64,000 nt of DNA from Anaeropeptidivorans aminofermentans (GCF_940670685.1 NZ_OW711693.1:1426001-1490000); one strand, 5' to 3'. Positions 52,346-61,956 are shown, numbered from the stretch's first letter. Translations and numbers: made by a program. Notes: generated from the sequence alone by a model not told the origin.

Positions 52346-52450
52346 TGCCTTATACCAAGAAAAGGAGATGGAGATTGTGGTAAATTTGATTTAATTGATG
52401 TTCTTATTTTTCTATATTTGCCGGAGTAGATGACAGATACTGTGAGGGCA

Positions 52451-52477
52451 CACTGACTTTATGCAGTAAAGTCAGTG
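52451..52477. terminator. Hairpin between two broken genes
   Basis: CACTGACTTTA pairs perfectly with TAAAGTCAGTG around TGCAG. It lies between the converging SLOG and reverse-transcriptase relics. Confidence 0.55.
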
Positions 52478-52479
52478 CA

Positions 52480-53000
52480 TTAGACCTTAGAAAAGGAATA
52501 CGGATAATTACTGCCGAAAGTAATGATTTCTAAGTATTTAAATATATTAGGTTCAATACTTCTAGCTGATATGTATTTTCCTTTTAATTTTAGGTAGATA
52601 ACTTTTTTTTGATTTTCATCAGATAAAATATATTCTCTACTTAATGCTATAATTGATGCCCTATGGCGGTTAGGAACTTTTAATGAATTTCTTTTATCTA
52701 TAACTACACCTGTAATTAAACTACACTTATTCTTACTATAATATTTGGTTTTTTTTCTTTAATAGCAATCCAATTTTACTTAATTTAAGTGATGCTTCTT
52801 TTTAAGTATTTCAGGGATTGATACACCGGATGAAAAAGTCATATCATCTACATATAAAGAAAAAGTGCAGTTATTCTTTAATAATATCGATGAATGTAGT
52901 ATTAATTTTGCTTCTGAAAACATGTCATTGTAATAAAAACTCTTTATGTGAAAGGGGATTCTTAAATAAACATAGCATGAAATTATTAAAAAAAGCATAT
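52480..53000 (-). pseudogene. Retron-type reverse transcriptase, broken
   Basis: On the minus strand the palm motif FSLYVDDMTFSS (near 52843-52857) is followed by KIGLLLKKKN, ITGVVIDKRNSLKVPNRHRASIIALSREY and KYISARSIEPNIFKYL. The YVDD box, the later lysine-rich loop and the TGxxI/VPN(R/K) segment are the ordered motifs of retron-type reverse transcriptases. The frame is interrupted by stops and shifts, and the N-terminal third is not visible. No msr-msd RNA could be recognised upstream (53010-53160). Confidence 0.72.
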
Positions 53001-53170
53001 CTTAAAAAATTTCTTGCTAAACCCTAAATTTTAAAAAGTATAATTATAATTTAATAAGCAGCGTAGTGACCAGATATAGGCAGTGTATAAAATAGGGCAG
53101 GAAAGCAATATTTTTATAATGGTCTTTATATTGGCGACATCTCAATAAGATTTATTACGAATGGACTTTA

Positions 53171-54352
53171 TTAATTTAGTTTTTCAATTAAATATGTATA
53201 AAATATGCATGCGTCTTTTATTTTTATTATTTCACAATTTTCATTTAACATATGGGCAAGCTTGTATTCTCCGGGTCCAAAACCTATGGTTGGTATACCC
53301 ATGCTGACAGGGGTTACGGCATTTGTTCCAAAATCCCAAAAATCATATTCTTTCGGTTTGTAGCCGAAGGCTTCTTTGTATGCTGAAATGCAGGCAGTTA
53401 CGAGGGGATGTTCCATTTCTATTTTCCATGGTTCGTGCAGGGGCTCATATATAAAATCTTTGCCTGTCCAGCTAGTACGCCTCAATGTACCGATTTTCCA
53501 GGATGCATTTTTTCCGGCTATAAGACTATTCATTTCTTTTTTAATATCTTCTTCTGTTTCACCAAGAGCCATACGGCGGTCCAGATATATACTGCACTCA
53601 CTCGGAACAGCATTGAGAGAGGCGCTTATGCAAGATATATCAGATAATACAACCGTTCCGTGGGGGTCACTTGACGCCATAAGCTTTTTATTTAAGTCAT
53701 CTACTCTTGTAATAATCTCAGCCATTTCATATACAGCATTTATACCCTTTTCAGGAGCTGAGCCGTGAGCAGATACGCCGTGTGTAGTAATTAAAACCTG
53801 AGCCTTTCCCTTATGGCCAAGAGTTATTATATTATCAGAAGGTTCACATATAACAACAAAATCAGGTCTTAAATCATGGTCTTCATATAGCATTTTTATG
53901 CTTTCGCCGTCACAGAATTCCTCGCATACAGAGCCTGTTACATAAATCGTTCTATTCTTTGTAAGCCCTAATTCTTTGGCAATGGCCGCTGCGTATACTG
54001 AAGCTGCCAACGCAGACTTCATATCTACACTGCCTCTTCCATATATTCTGCCATCTTTAATTTCAGCAGAAAACGGAGGCAATATCCAATCCATTTCATC
54101 ATTTACTTCAACTGTATCCATATGAGAGTCAAAATGTATTATTTTGCCGCTGCTGCCTATTTTGCCTACTATATTTCCTATATTATCGATGAAAACTTCA
54201 TCATAATTTAGTTTTTCCATTTTCTTTTTAACACATTTAGCTATATGTGCTTCATTATCGGAATAGCTCTTTATCCTAACTAACTCCTGAGTGAATGTAA
54301 CTACATCATTTTCATACTTTTTGAATATTTCCTTGTATTGTTTGCTTGACAT
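53171..54352 (-). CDS. ygeY: YgeY-like M20 family hydrolase (selenium-metabolism-linked)
   Basis: The protein has 393 residues. It is an M20 metallopeptidase of the ArgE/DapE type: HFDSHMDTVE (first metal ligands), IYGRGSVDMKSALAASVYA (bridging Asp), VTGSVCEEFCDG (general base Glu), HGSAPEKGINA. The sequence DFWDFGTNAVTPVSMGIPTIGFGPG is typical of YgeY. YgeY genes lie with YgeX (diaminopropionate ammonia-lyase) in E. coli and many Clostridia, and a YgeX homologue is here at 57534. The likely role is hydrolysis of an amino-acid-derived amide in amino-acid or purine fermentation; the substrate is not proven. Confidence 0.85.
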   Translation of the reverse strand: MSSKQYKEIFKKYENDVVTFTQELVRIKSYSDNEAHIAKCVKKKMEKLNYDEVFIDNIGNIVGKIGSSGKIIHFDSHMDTVEVNDEMDWILPPFSAEIKDGRIYGRGSVDMKSALAASVYAAAIAKELGLTKNRTIYVTGSVCEEFCDGESIKMLYEDHDLRPDFVVICEPSDNIITLGHKGKAQVLITTHGVSAHGSAPEKGINAVYEMAEIITRVDDLNKKLMASSDPHGTVVLSDISCISASLNAVPSECSIYLDRRMALGETEEDIKKEMNSLIAGKNASWKIGTLRRTSWTGKDFIYEPLHEPWKIEMEHPLVTACISAYKEAFGYKPKEYDFWDFGTNAVTPVSMGIPTIGFGPGEYKLAHMLNENCEIIKIKDACIFYTYLIEKLN

Positions 54353-54520
54353 AATCTAACCCTCCGATTACTTATAATGTTGAAAATTAACGATAAATCT
54401 ATTATAAAAAGCAGATAAATAAGTGTTATAAGAGATTACGCTTATTTAGAGAAAGTTTATTTGAATTTAAAAATAAAAAACTATTTTTAAACTGAATAAG
54501 CATCCATAATGTTTTTTGAT

Positions 54521-54568
54521 TTGACACAAGATGTTTCAAACAATACAATTATATTGCATTGTTTGAAA
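54521..54568 (+). promoter_or_regulatory. Promoter and palindromic operator of the AraC gene
   Basis: TTGACA (54521-54526), 17 bases, TACAAT (54544-54549) is close to consensus. A palindrome with 16-base arms and one mismatch (TTTCAAACAATACAAT / ATTGCATTGTTTGAAA, 54534-54568) covers the -10. A protein binding there would block transcription. Confidence 0.75.
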
Positions 54569-54621
54569 ATAAAATATAATTATATTGCTTGTTTATATAA
54601 GGATATTGACGAGGTGATAAT

Positions 54622-55530
54622 ATGCAAGTGTATGATATACCGATAGGTGAAAATAAAAAAGAAGAAACTCTGCATGGCAGCTATGAATTCCCTATGGAAA
54701 TATATGAAACTAAGTTATGCAAAAACATATTGGGATTTGTAAATTGGCATTGGCATGATGAGCTACAATTCTGTTTTATCACTGAAGGAAGAGTTTCATT
54801 TTATGTTAATTCGGAAAACTTTACTCTAAATAAGGGCGAAGGAATTTATATAAATAAAGGTATATTGCATATGGCAAAACCTTTAAGCGGAAATGATAGT
54901 TCCTATATATGTATTGATACAGACGCACGGCTATTTTCTTTATTTAGCGGTAGTATTATTGAATTAAAATATGTGAATCCCTTTATAGGGCCTGCGGGCA
55001 TTCCGGGCATGGTATTAAGAAATGAAGAAAAGTGGCAGATCAATATACTTAAAAAGCTTAAAACAATACATAAGTACTATATAAAAAGAGAATATGGATA
55101 TGAAATTAAGATTTGTACGGAGCTTTTATCTATTTGGAGACTTTTAATATTAAATTCTTCTGCGGAAATACAAAATAAAAGCCTGAAAATGAATACAGAT
55201 TATATCAGAATGAAAGATATTATGGACTATATTCACTTAAATTATTTCAAAAAAATAACTCTTGAAATGATAGCTGATACAGTACATTTAAGTAAGCATG
55301 AGTGCTGTCGATTTTTTAAGAGAATGTCTAATACAACTATTTTTGATTATTTAATAGATTATCGGATTACCAGAGCTATAGAACTGCTTCATTTTTCAAA
55401 TTTTAATATCAGCCAGATTGCTTATGAAGTTGGGTTTAGCAGTACAAGTTTCTTTATATATACTTTTAAAAGAAAAACTTCTTGTACTCCGGCAGAATAT
55501 AGGGTAAAGAATGTTAAAAACAAAAAATAA
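54622..55530 (+). CDS. AraC-family regulator with cupin sensor domain
   Basis: The protein has 302 residues. The N-terminal half is a cupin-like sensor (WHWHDELQFCFITEGRVSFYVNSENFTLNKGEGIYINKGILHMAKPL). The C-terminal AraC domain (ITLEMIADTVHLSKHECCRFFKRMSNTTIFDYLIDYRITRAIELL ... IAYEVGFSSTSFFIYTFKRKTSCTPAEYR) has both helix-turn-helices. It lies between YgeY and a GntR gene and has its own strong promoter and palindromic operator. It is plausibly the regulator of the YgeY/YgeX catabolic genes. Confidence 0.87.
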   Translation: MQVYDIPIGENKKEETLHGSYEFPMEIYETKLCKNILGFVNWHWHDELQFCFITEGRVSFYVNSENFTLNKGEGIYINKGILHMAKPLSGNDSSYICIDTDARLFSLFSGSIIELKYVNPFIGPAGIPGMVLRNEEKWQINILKKLKTIHKYYIKREYGYEIKICTELLSIWRLLILNSSAEIQNKSLKMNTDYIRMKDIMDYIHLNYFKKITLEMIADTVHLSKHECCRFFKRMSNTTIFDYLIDYRITRAIELLHFSNFNISQIAYEVGFSSTSFFIYTFKRKTSCTPAEYRVKNVKNKK

Positions 55531-55557
55531 TGCACAGGGTATAGTTTACAGGACAGG

Positions 55558-55619
55558 AAATCATAATTACTATTACAGGCAACTGCTTTAGCAGTTGCCT
55601 GTAATAGTAATTATGATTT
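55558..55619. terminator. 30-bp perfect bidirectional terminator
   Basis: A perfect inverted repeat with 30-base arms and a two-base loop separates the converging AraC and GntR genes. The arms start AAATCATAATTACTATTACA. T-rich ends on both sides make it a terminator in both directions. The length is exceptional. Confidence 0.82.
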
Positions 55620-55666
55620 TGTTATATTAAAAGATATTAAAAACTTTATTTACTGTATTAAAGCAA

Positions 55667-56344
55667 TTATGCATTCTTGTTTTCTTTAAAATATCTATAC
55701 ATATCAGTACCGGTAACCCAATTTTTACGGATTGCTTTTTCTGCTGCGTAAAAATCGTGCAAAGCAAGCTTATTGATAATTTCTTCGTGCTCAGAAAAAG
55801 ACTCCTTTCGACGGGGGCTGATACTGAAGTATAGGTTCTCAATACGCTGGGCAGAAATTGACAATTGTTCAATATATTGAGCTATATAGTGGTTATTGGC
55901 AAGATGAACAAGATAATTATGAAAAACTTTGTCATATGCAGACTGTTTATGAATATCACTGCTTTCCAAAGCATCTGCGAATTCTCTATTAATTCTCTTT
56001 AGTTCCTTTATATGTTCGGAATTAATTTTATCAATAACCAATCTAATCACAACACAGTTCAATTCTTTTAAGGCTTCATAATTTTGGCGCACATCTTCCC
56101 AGTCAATTTCCGTTACACGGGTTCCGTTGGAAGGAATAACTTCAACTAGACCTTGCTTATTTAATAATTGCAAGGCCTCACGAACAGGGGTACGGCTTAC
56201 TGAAAAATATTCGGCTAATTGCGTGTCGATAATTTTTTCTCCAGGTTCTAAGATACCTTTAACAATCCATTCCTGTACCGTTGAATATACGATTAATTTT
56301 GCGCTTGCAGGCGGAGAAAATTTGACTGATTGCGGAATAGGCAT
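55667..56344 (-). CDS. GntR-family regulator (FadR subfamily)
   Basis: The protein has 225 residues from ATG 56344, which has GGAAGTGA upstream; the ATG 56359 lacks a site. The N-terminal winged helix is of GntR type (WIVKGILEPGEKIIDTQLAEYFSVSRTPVREALQLLNKQGLVEVIPSNGTRV). The C-terminal part is an all-helical FCD-type ligand-binding domain (NYEALKELNCVVIRLVIDKI ... YDKVFHNYLVHLANNHYIAQYIEQL). It diverges from a broken PLP gene with two palindromes in between, so it probably represses a catabolic gene set here. Confidence 0.87.
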   Translation of the reverse strand: MPIPQSVKFSPPASAKLIVYSTVQEWIVKGILEPGEKIIDTQLAEYFSVSRTPVREALQLLNKQGLVEVIPSNGTRVTEIDWEDVRQNYEALKELNCVVIRLVIDKINSEHIKELKRINREFADALESSDIHKQSAYDKVFHNYLVHLANNHYIAQYIEQLSISAQRIENLYFSISPRRKESFSEHEEIINKLALHDFYAAEKAIRKNWVTGTDMYRYFKENKNA

Positions 56345-56500
56345 GTAATTCACTTCCATAATTTGTAATAATCAATTGTACTTTACCATAAAAAAGGCAA
56401 ATATGCAATATACTGCGGGTATGTGAAATTTAAAATTCAGCAAAGTGAAGAATTATCTAAAAACTAAAATAATACAGTAATTTTATGCACTGTATTTCTG

Positions 56501-56529
56501 TTGACATATTGATTAGCATATGGTATCCT
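56501..56529 (+). promoter_or_regulatory. Promoter of the broken PLP gene
   Basis: TTGACA (56501-56506), 17 bases, TATCCT (56524-56529). Confidence 0.55.
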
Positions 56530-56557
56530 GTTTACAAATTTTGCCAATATATTGCAT

Positions 56558-56583
56558 ATTACATGATACGTATCATGTAGTAT
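56558..56583 (+). promoter_or_regulatory. Palindromic operator
   Basis: ACATGATAC/GTATCATGT is a perfect 18-base palindrome (56561-56578), extending to 13-base arms with one mismatch. It lies just downstream of the promoter at 56501 and between it and the broken PLP gene, a usual position for a GntR-type repressor. Confidence 0.6.
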
Positions 56584-56661
56584 GGCATGTCATTACATAA
56601 AAATATTATCAAATAGCTTAAAAATTAGAATATTTGGAGATTCAAAAAAGATACTGTTACA

Positions 56662-57335
56662 TTAAAGAAGAAATTTGAAAATTAGTATAAGCTCTGTAAA
56701 ATTTATGTCCCCATAATTAACGTTCCAGACAAAATCAAAGAGAGAGTGAAGGACGCCGGCAAGTGGGATGGTAACCCGTTAAATTTATTTCGCATAACAT
56801 GGAAAAATGAGCCGAAAAAATTCGGAGGCCTGTATCATTCCCCTGATTTTATTGAATTGCCTGAAAACTTACTGGTATAGGTATGTGCATAGCCTGTATG
56901 ACTGATAAATATTTTCTAATTGGATCCCATAAAGTCGGAGTCCCTTTTGGATATCTTATGCCTTGCCTTGTAACCAGTCAATTTGATGCCTTCAGGCAGA
57001 AAGCCGTAGGGTCCTCTATAGGCAATTATTGCAGAGGCGATGCCTTTAACTCAAAGTTTCTGGCTTATGAATCCATTGCAATATTACCTAAAGGAATAAG
57101 CCGTGAACGCTTTGACTGGTGATCTGAAATAGCCGGTAAGGTTATTGCAACGAAGAGACGCAAAGCAATGGAAAGCAATGTGAGGGGAATATTTGATAAA
57201 ACCGATGAAATTCGCATTACAAGGCAAGAAGTTGCAAATTTTAATCAGTTTGCTCAAATGGGTAATTATATATGGCACTATAATATCACAGGCCAGCTAT
57301 TCAGGAAGCTTATCCTTCCAATTTCGCGGGCAAAA
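56662..57335 (+). pseudogene. PLP-dependent enzyme, broken
   Basis: Pieces in consecutive order give IYVP ... DKIKERVKDAGKWDGNPLNLFRITWKNEPKKFGGLY, then IGSHKVGVPFGYLMPCLVTSQFD, GNYCRGDAFNSKFLAYESIAILPKGISRERFDW, SEIAGKVIAT, and VANFNQFAQMGNYIWHYNITGQLF. The Lys in GSHKVG would bind PLP. This is the family annotated as PLP-dependent lyase/thiolase near YgeX in Clostridia. Stop codons (TAG after PENLLV, TGA after RFDW) and frame changes break it. The surviving gene at 57534 has the same cofactor. Confidence 0.68.
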
Positions 57336-57533
57336 TGGATTCCGACGCGGGCTTAGCAGCTTAATATGTGGATTTTTACCCTTAGCTGCTTGGGAATATT
57401 TTAAAACATCTCTTTTAAAAATAAGTTAAGAGCCATGCAACGTTTATCGCCGCTATGTCCTGTTATTATTCAGATTTTGAGATATTTCATTATAATTAAA
57501 GCAGAATACATAATGAATGGAGAGGAATTAAAA

Positions 57534-58748
57534 TTGAACATAAGTAAAGATTTAAAGTTTATCAATAACACTGTAACACAGCAAGCAAAAGCACCTGAGT
57601 ATCTAAGTATTGCTTCTACGGAAAATGTCAGGCGTTTGCACAGTTCCATACCTTCATATCATGAAACCCCGTTAGTTCCTTTAAATTCACTGGCAAAGAA
57701 ATTAGGTTTAAAAGGTATTTATGTTAAGGATGAATCCTATAGATTCGGGCTTAACGCATTTAAAGGATTAGGCGGGATATACGCTTTGAGTTGCATAGTC
57801 TGTGAAAAATTTGGGATGGATATGAATAAAGTTGATTTTTCAGATTTACAGAAATCCAGTATGAGAGACAGGTTATCTAACTGTATTTTTGTTACGGCAA
57901 CCGATGGAAATCATGGTAAAGGGGTTGTATGGGCGGCTACTCAGTTAGGCTGCAAAACTTATGTTTATATGCCGCAAGGTTCGTCGGAAAATCGGGCTCA
58001 GGCAATAAGGGATGCCGGTATGGCAGAAGTAGTTATTACGGATATGAACTATGACGATACGGTACGCTATGCATCGTATATGAGCGAGAAAAATAATTGG
58101 GCATTGCTTCAAGATACTTCATGGAAAGAATATGAAAAAGTACCTCGTTGGATTGTAGCAGGCTATACTACAATTGCCCATGAAGCAATAGAACAACTGC
58201 AAAAATATAATATAGATGCGCCAACCCATGTTTTTTTGCAAGCAGGCGTTGGAGCCATGGCAGGAAGCATAATAGGATATCTGGTCAATTATTACAAAAG
58301 CAATTACCCTGCATTTACAATAGTCGAACCGAAGCAGGTTTCAGGAATTTTTGAATCAGCCAGGCAAAACGATGGTCTGACACATTCAGCAGCAGGTAAC
58401 GGAAACACAATTATGGCCGGTTTGAACTGCGGTGAACCATGTACAATTACTTGGCCGATTATTTACAATTTTGCCCGTCATTATGCATCCTGCCATGATG
58501 ACGTAGCTAAAATCGGAATGAGATTACTGGCTTATCCCCAAGGGTCGGACAATAAAATAATTTCAGGAGAATCTGGGGCTGTTACCAGTGGGTTACTGGC
58601 CCTTCTTATGGAAAAAGATGAGCTTATTGAACAGCGAAAAGTCATGGGACTTAATGAAAATTCAATTGTTCTCCTTATTAACACAGAAGGGGATACGGAC
58701 CCTATTTCATATCAGGCTATTGTAAATAATGAAAGTTTTGAGGTTTAA
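57534..58748 (+). CDS. ygeX: Diaminopropionate ammonia-lyase (YgeX)
   Basis: The protein has 404 residues. I prefer TTG 57534, which has GGAGAGG eight bases before it; ATG 57513 gives seven more residues but no site. The fold-type II PLP motif DESYRFGLNAFKGLGG carries the cofactor Lys, with TATDGNHGKGVVWAATQLG, VFLQAGVGAMAGS, IISGESGAVTSGLLALL and NTEGDTDP following as in YgeX. It splits 2,3-diaminopropionate into pyruvate and two ammonia. Together with YgeY (53171) this is a remnant of an amino-acid-catabolic locus; genes between and after are broken. Length is close to the E. coli enzyme. Confidence 0.87.
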   Translation: MNISKDLKFINNTVTQQAKAPEYLSIASTENVRRLHSSIPSYHETPLVPLNSLAKKLGLKGIYVKDESYRFGLNAFKGLGGIYALSCIVCEKFGMDMNKVDFSDLQKSSMRDRLSNCIFVTATDGNHGKGVVWAATQLGCKTYVYMPQGSSENRAQAIRDAGMAEVVITDMNYDDTVRYASYMSEKNNWALLQDTSWKEYEKVPRWIVAGYTTIAHEAIEQLQKYNIDAPTHVFLQAGVGAMAGSIIGYLVNYYKSNYPAFTIVEPKQVSGIFESARQNDGLTHSAAGNGNTIMAGLNCGEPCTITWPIIYNFARHYASCHDDVAKIGMRLLAYPQGSDNKIISGESGAVTSGLLALLMEKDELIEQRKVMGLNENSIVLLINTEGDTDPISYQAIVNNESFEV

Positions 58749-58884
58749 AAAATTGTATAGAGTTATATAAGAGTAATGGTAATTTTAAGAATTGATTTGG
58801 AACGAATGTGTCGCTATAAATAAGTAATATGATAAAATTGATAGCTTCATAGAGGGAAAACAGAAATGAAATAATAGAAAAATG

Positions 58885-59215
58885 AAGAGACTTTGTAAAT
58901 TTAGAAGGCTATTACCATGAGAAGAAAAATGTCAAGAGGGTCAGGGCATGGCTTCAGACAGAGTTTGAAAAAGGAGGCTTTGATTGTTATATCCATGGAG
59001 TAATGCCCGAAAGGGCAGGAGTACGGGTAGGTATTTTAGGTAAGGACAAATTAAATATCCCTATTATTTTTTCAGACCATATAAATACGGTACATAAAAT
59101 AGGATTATTTGGAAAAAACAATCGCACAGGGTATAGGCGGGCATGCGGGAAACGAGTTAATAAAAGGAGAATATTGAGGGAACTACTGTTTTTTCTGCCG
59201 TTGGCAGCAATTTAG
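58885..59215 (+). pseudogene. M20 family peptidase, N-terminal fragment, broken
   Basis: The frame reads RDFVNLEGYYHEKKNVKRVRAWLQTEFEKGGFDCYIHGVMPERAGVRVGILGKDKLNIPIIFSDHINTVHKIGLFGKN, after a TGA. This is the start of an M20/carboxypeptidase-type hydrolase (GILGxxxxPIxFSxHxDTV). The metal-binding His and Asp region has changed (SDHINTV), and the catalytic second half is absent. It follows YgeX by about 140 bases. Confidence 0.6.
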
Positions 59216-59554
59216 CATGTATCTGCGTCAATTATACTGATTATTGCTAATGCCATTAATTACAGGCTTTTTTAATTAATATTGATTTTGAAAGACGGTA
59301 TGAGATCTGAACATTTTTTATGGAATGTGCAGATTTATACCGCCTTTTTTATTGGTGCTTAAGCTCAATAAACCAAACCATTGATCTAATCTCCACTGTA
59401 AGATATAACTAATACTGCGACAAATTAAAAAGAAAGTTGCCTTTTCCAAAGTAAATGTAATATCAACATACTGTTTGTTATGCTCATAATCAAATTTCCG
59501 CCTGAATAAGCATATAACTGTATCAATATGTTAAAAGAGGGGAGAGGGATCAAA
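59216..59554 (+). other. Noncoding stretch before ferritin-like gene
   Basis: Contains a terminator at 59292-59352 (GACGGTATGAGATCTGAACATT pairing with its near-complement, followed by TTTTTTATT) and a short segment at 59352 that resembles 51627. No other gene is seen. Confidence 0.55.
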
Positions 59555-60070
59555 ATGAGCAATAATCCAACTAACGAATGTAATTACAGAGTGAACCTTC
59601 CATATCCACCGGTGCGTGTGAACGGAAAAAATCCTGTTTATGCCGGTGAGATGCTTAGCAATATGGCTGAAGTTGTTTCCGAGATGAGTGATGTTTCCCG
59701 GTATTTCTATATCGCCATCGTAGCGCAGCAAAATCATAGTTCGATTTCAACATGCTTTCATCATATCAGTATTGTTGAGATGTATCATCTTAATATCTTT
59801 GCAGAACTTGCACATCTGCTGGGGGCAGACCCGAGGCTTTGGAGCGGGCGGGGGATCAAGCGCTGGTGGTCACCATCGTTTATCGGTTATCCTCATGAGT
59901 TGCATGAACTGATAGCTGAATCAATCAAAGCAGAGGAAGCAGCCATTAGCAAGTATTCCAGGCAGGCAAATATAATTAGAGACCCCAATATTGTGGCGAT
60001 ATTAAAGCGTATCATACTTGACGAAGAACGCCACCTTCAGATATTTAGAGAAATGTATAAACGGGTATAA
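59555..60070 (+). CDS. Ferritin-like four-helix protein
   Basis: The protein has 171 residues from ATG 59555 after GGAGAGGG; an upstream start at 59528 has no site. Helical segments with carboxylate/His motifs (SIVEMYHLNIFAELAHLLG, LIAESIKAEEAAISKYSRQ, RIILDEERHLQIFREMY) are typical of the ferritin-like/rubrerythrin family. The DEERH and EMYH boxes suggest a di-iron (or di-manganese) site. It lies before a rubrerythrin gene, so an oxidative-stress role (peroxide or iron handling) fits. No C-terminal rubredoxin domain is present. Confidence 0.72.
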   Translation: MSNNPTNECNYRVNLPYPPVRVNGKNPVYAGEMLSNMAEVVSEMSDVSRYFYIAIVAQQNHSSISTCFHHISIVEMYHLNIFAELAHLLGADPRLWSGRGIKRWWSPSFIGYPHELHELIAESIKAEEAAISKYSRQANIIRDPNIVAILKRIILDEERHLQIFREMYKRV

Positions 60071-60138
60071 GAATCCTGCGTTTACATAATTTCAAAGAGA
60101 TTAGGCAACACTAAAGAAAACAGGAAGGAGAAAATGAT

Positions 60139-60729
60139 ATGAATTTATCAGACAGCATTACCAAAGCGAATTTATTGCGGGCATTTGCCGGTGAATGCCA
60201 GGCATGGAGGAGATATGATTTTGCAGCCAACGTCGCCAAAACGCAAAAACTGCAAGTTCTTTATTATTTATTTAATTATACGGCAGAGCAAGAGAAAGAG
60301 CATGCGGAAGTATTTTACAATCATTTAAAAGAGTTTACGGGCCAAGAGATTTCCATCAATGCAAATTACCCCATCGATAATACCGATGATATAATGGAAC
60401 TCTTAAGGCTTTCGGCAGAACATGAGGCAGCAGAACATACAACTATATATAAGGAATTTGGTGATAAAGCACAGGAAGAAGGCTTTAGGGCAATTGCCAG
60501 CTCTTTTCATCAGATTGCTGCAATTGAGCAAACGCATGGCATACGCTTTCAGCATTATTTGACTTTAATGCAGAGCGGGAATCTGTTTGTAAGCGATTCC
60601 CCTGTAGATTTTATCTGCTTAAAATGCGGTCATATTCATCATGGAACGATAGCACCGCAAATTTGTCCTGTTTGCAGTCATGATCAGGGATACTTTATTC
60701 GCCGGGCATCTTCCCCATTTGAAAATTAG
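60139..60729 (+). CDS. Rubrerythrin
   Basis: The protein has 196 residues. AGGAAGGAG precedes the ATG. The four-helix domain has di-iron boxes (AFAGECQAWRRYDF, EQEKEHAEVFYNHL, EHEAAEHTTIYKEF, EQTHGIRFQHYL), and the C-terminus is a rubredoxin-like ribbon (FICLKCGHIHHG ... CPVCSHDQGYF). Rubrerythrin reduces hydrogen peroxide in anaerobes. It is 69 bases after the ferritin-like gene, so the two probably form an oxidative-stress operon. Confidence 0.88.
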   Translation: MNLSDSITKANLLRAFAGECQAWRRYDFAANVAKTQKLQVLYYLFNYTAEQEKEHAEVFYNHLKEFTGQEISINANYPIDNTDDIMELLRLSAEHEAAEHTTIYKEFGDKAQEEGFRAIASSFHQIAAIEQTHGIRFQHYLTLMQSGNLFVSDSPVDFICLKCGHIHHGTIAPQICPVCSHDQGYFIRRASSPFEN

Positions 60730-61956
60730 ACGAATCGTATGGTTATGTTTAACATTTGCATGTATAGCCCTTCAATCAGCGCTGATACGGTTAGAATATT
60801 GGATAATTTTTATGCTGAAATATCTTTTTACAGATATTAGACTTCTTGGAATTACTGGCTAGCCGGCAATGTCGTTAACTTAACGAAAACATAGAATCAT
60901 AAACTGAATGATTAAAAGCAAGAAATGCTGGAGACAGAAAAACAAGGCACAATAAAAAGCTGTTTTTATTAAGAAAAATAAAAACAGCTTTTTATTGTGC
61001 AAGCACCCCCCAGCTATGCTGGGAAAAGGAGAAAGATTCTTCAAGTATCTGTTATTTTGTTTATATTCTCCTTTAAGTTGCTATAATTACTCACAAAATT
61101 CATTCTACTTTTCTTCGACAATACTCCCTTTGATAATTGATTTAAAATCCGGATTCTTTCTTTTTCTAAAAGTTTTGACGGGGAACCATTTCATTAATGG
61201 TTGACTTTACAAGTCCAAAAGAGACAGAAGCTTTCAAGAAAGTTTACAAGACTACTTTCCCCAAAGCCTTTCTAAAAAGGCTTTTTCTAATGGATTTTGT
61301 TTGGCGGCAATCATAAGAGCTTGTCACTTTTTTATAGTATAAGGCAACCGTTTTATAGTTCTTGACTATGAATGACGCATCTTCAAAAGAAATCGTTTTA
61401 GACAAAAATTCCGATTTGATAATCGAGTGGGCAGCACATTTAGTGAAAAGGCCTTAGGCCTCGTTTTAGACTAGGACGGAAGAGGCATTACTATATATAT
61501 CGTTCATAATAGCGCAGTAAGCGCGGGGCCAAAGGCATTGAGAATCTACGAAAGTTTTAGCATTAAAAAAGAGCAGACCAAGTGGTTTTTCGGTATGAGT
61601 ATGCTTATCATATCTGAACCGTTAAATTTACCTCTCGAATTATTACTGTCGTAAAAATTTCTCCGATAAATTTTATTGTATGGTATAATTTATTTTAAAG
61701 ACAGGATGTTTTAAGGGCACTCCTTATGTATAGCGTAAATGGGGATAAATTTAATATTAAAAACTCAGAATAAAGCCAATGTCTTTGAAAGTATGTTCAA
61801 CGCTTGTTTCTGAGAAAATATAAAGTAAAGTGGATCTGATTTTTAAGAAAACGATAGTAACAGTAAATTAAAAGCAGGGCTCATTAAATTTAACTGTAAG
61901 TAGACCTGTTCATTTCAAGTAGATAGATTTTCTGCTAAGTTATGGAATCTTCTTTT
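60730..61956. other. Noncoding region
   Basis: No coding frame supported over more than a kilobase. It holds a perfect terminator at 60947-61000, a weaker one at 61263-61288 (AAAGCCTTT/AAAGGCTTT), and otherwise only AT-rich, probably decayed sequence. Confidence 0.55.
60947..61000. terminator. 24-bp perfect hairpin terminator
   Basis: The arm at 60947-60970 (beginning GCACAATAAAAAGCTG) pairs perfectly over 24 bp with 60977-61000, loop of six. Runs of A and T in both arms suit termination in both directions. Confidence 0.72.

Noticed and set aside
52780-52998. 72-codon minus-strand ORF as a separate gene
   Set aside because: It is the middle of the broken reverse transcriptase (it contains YVDD) and not a gene of its own.
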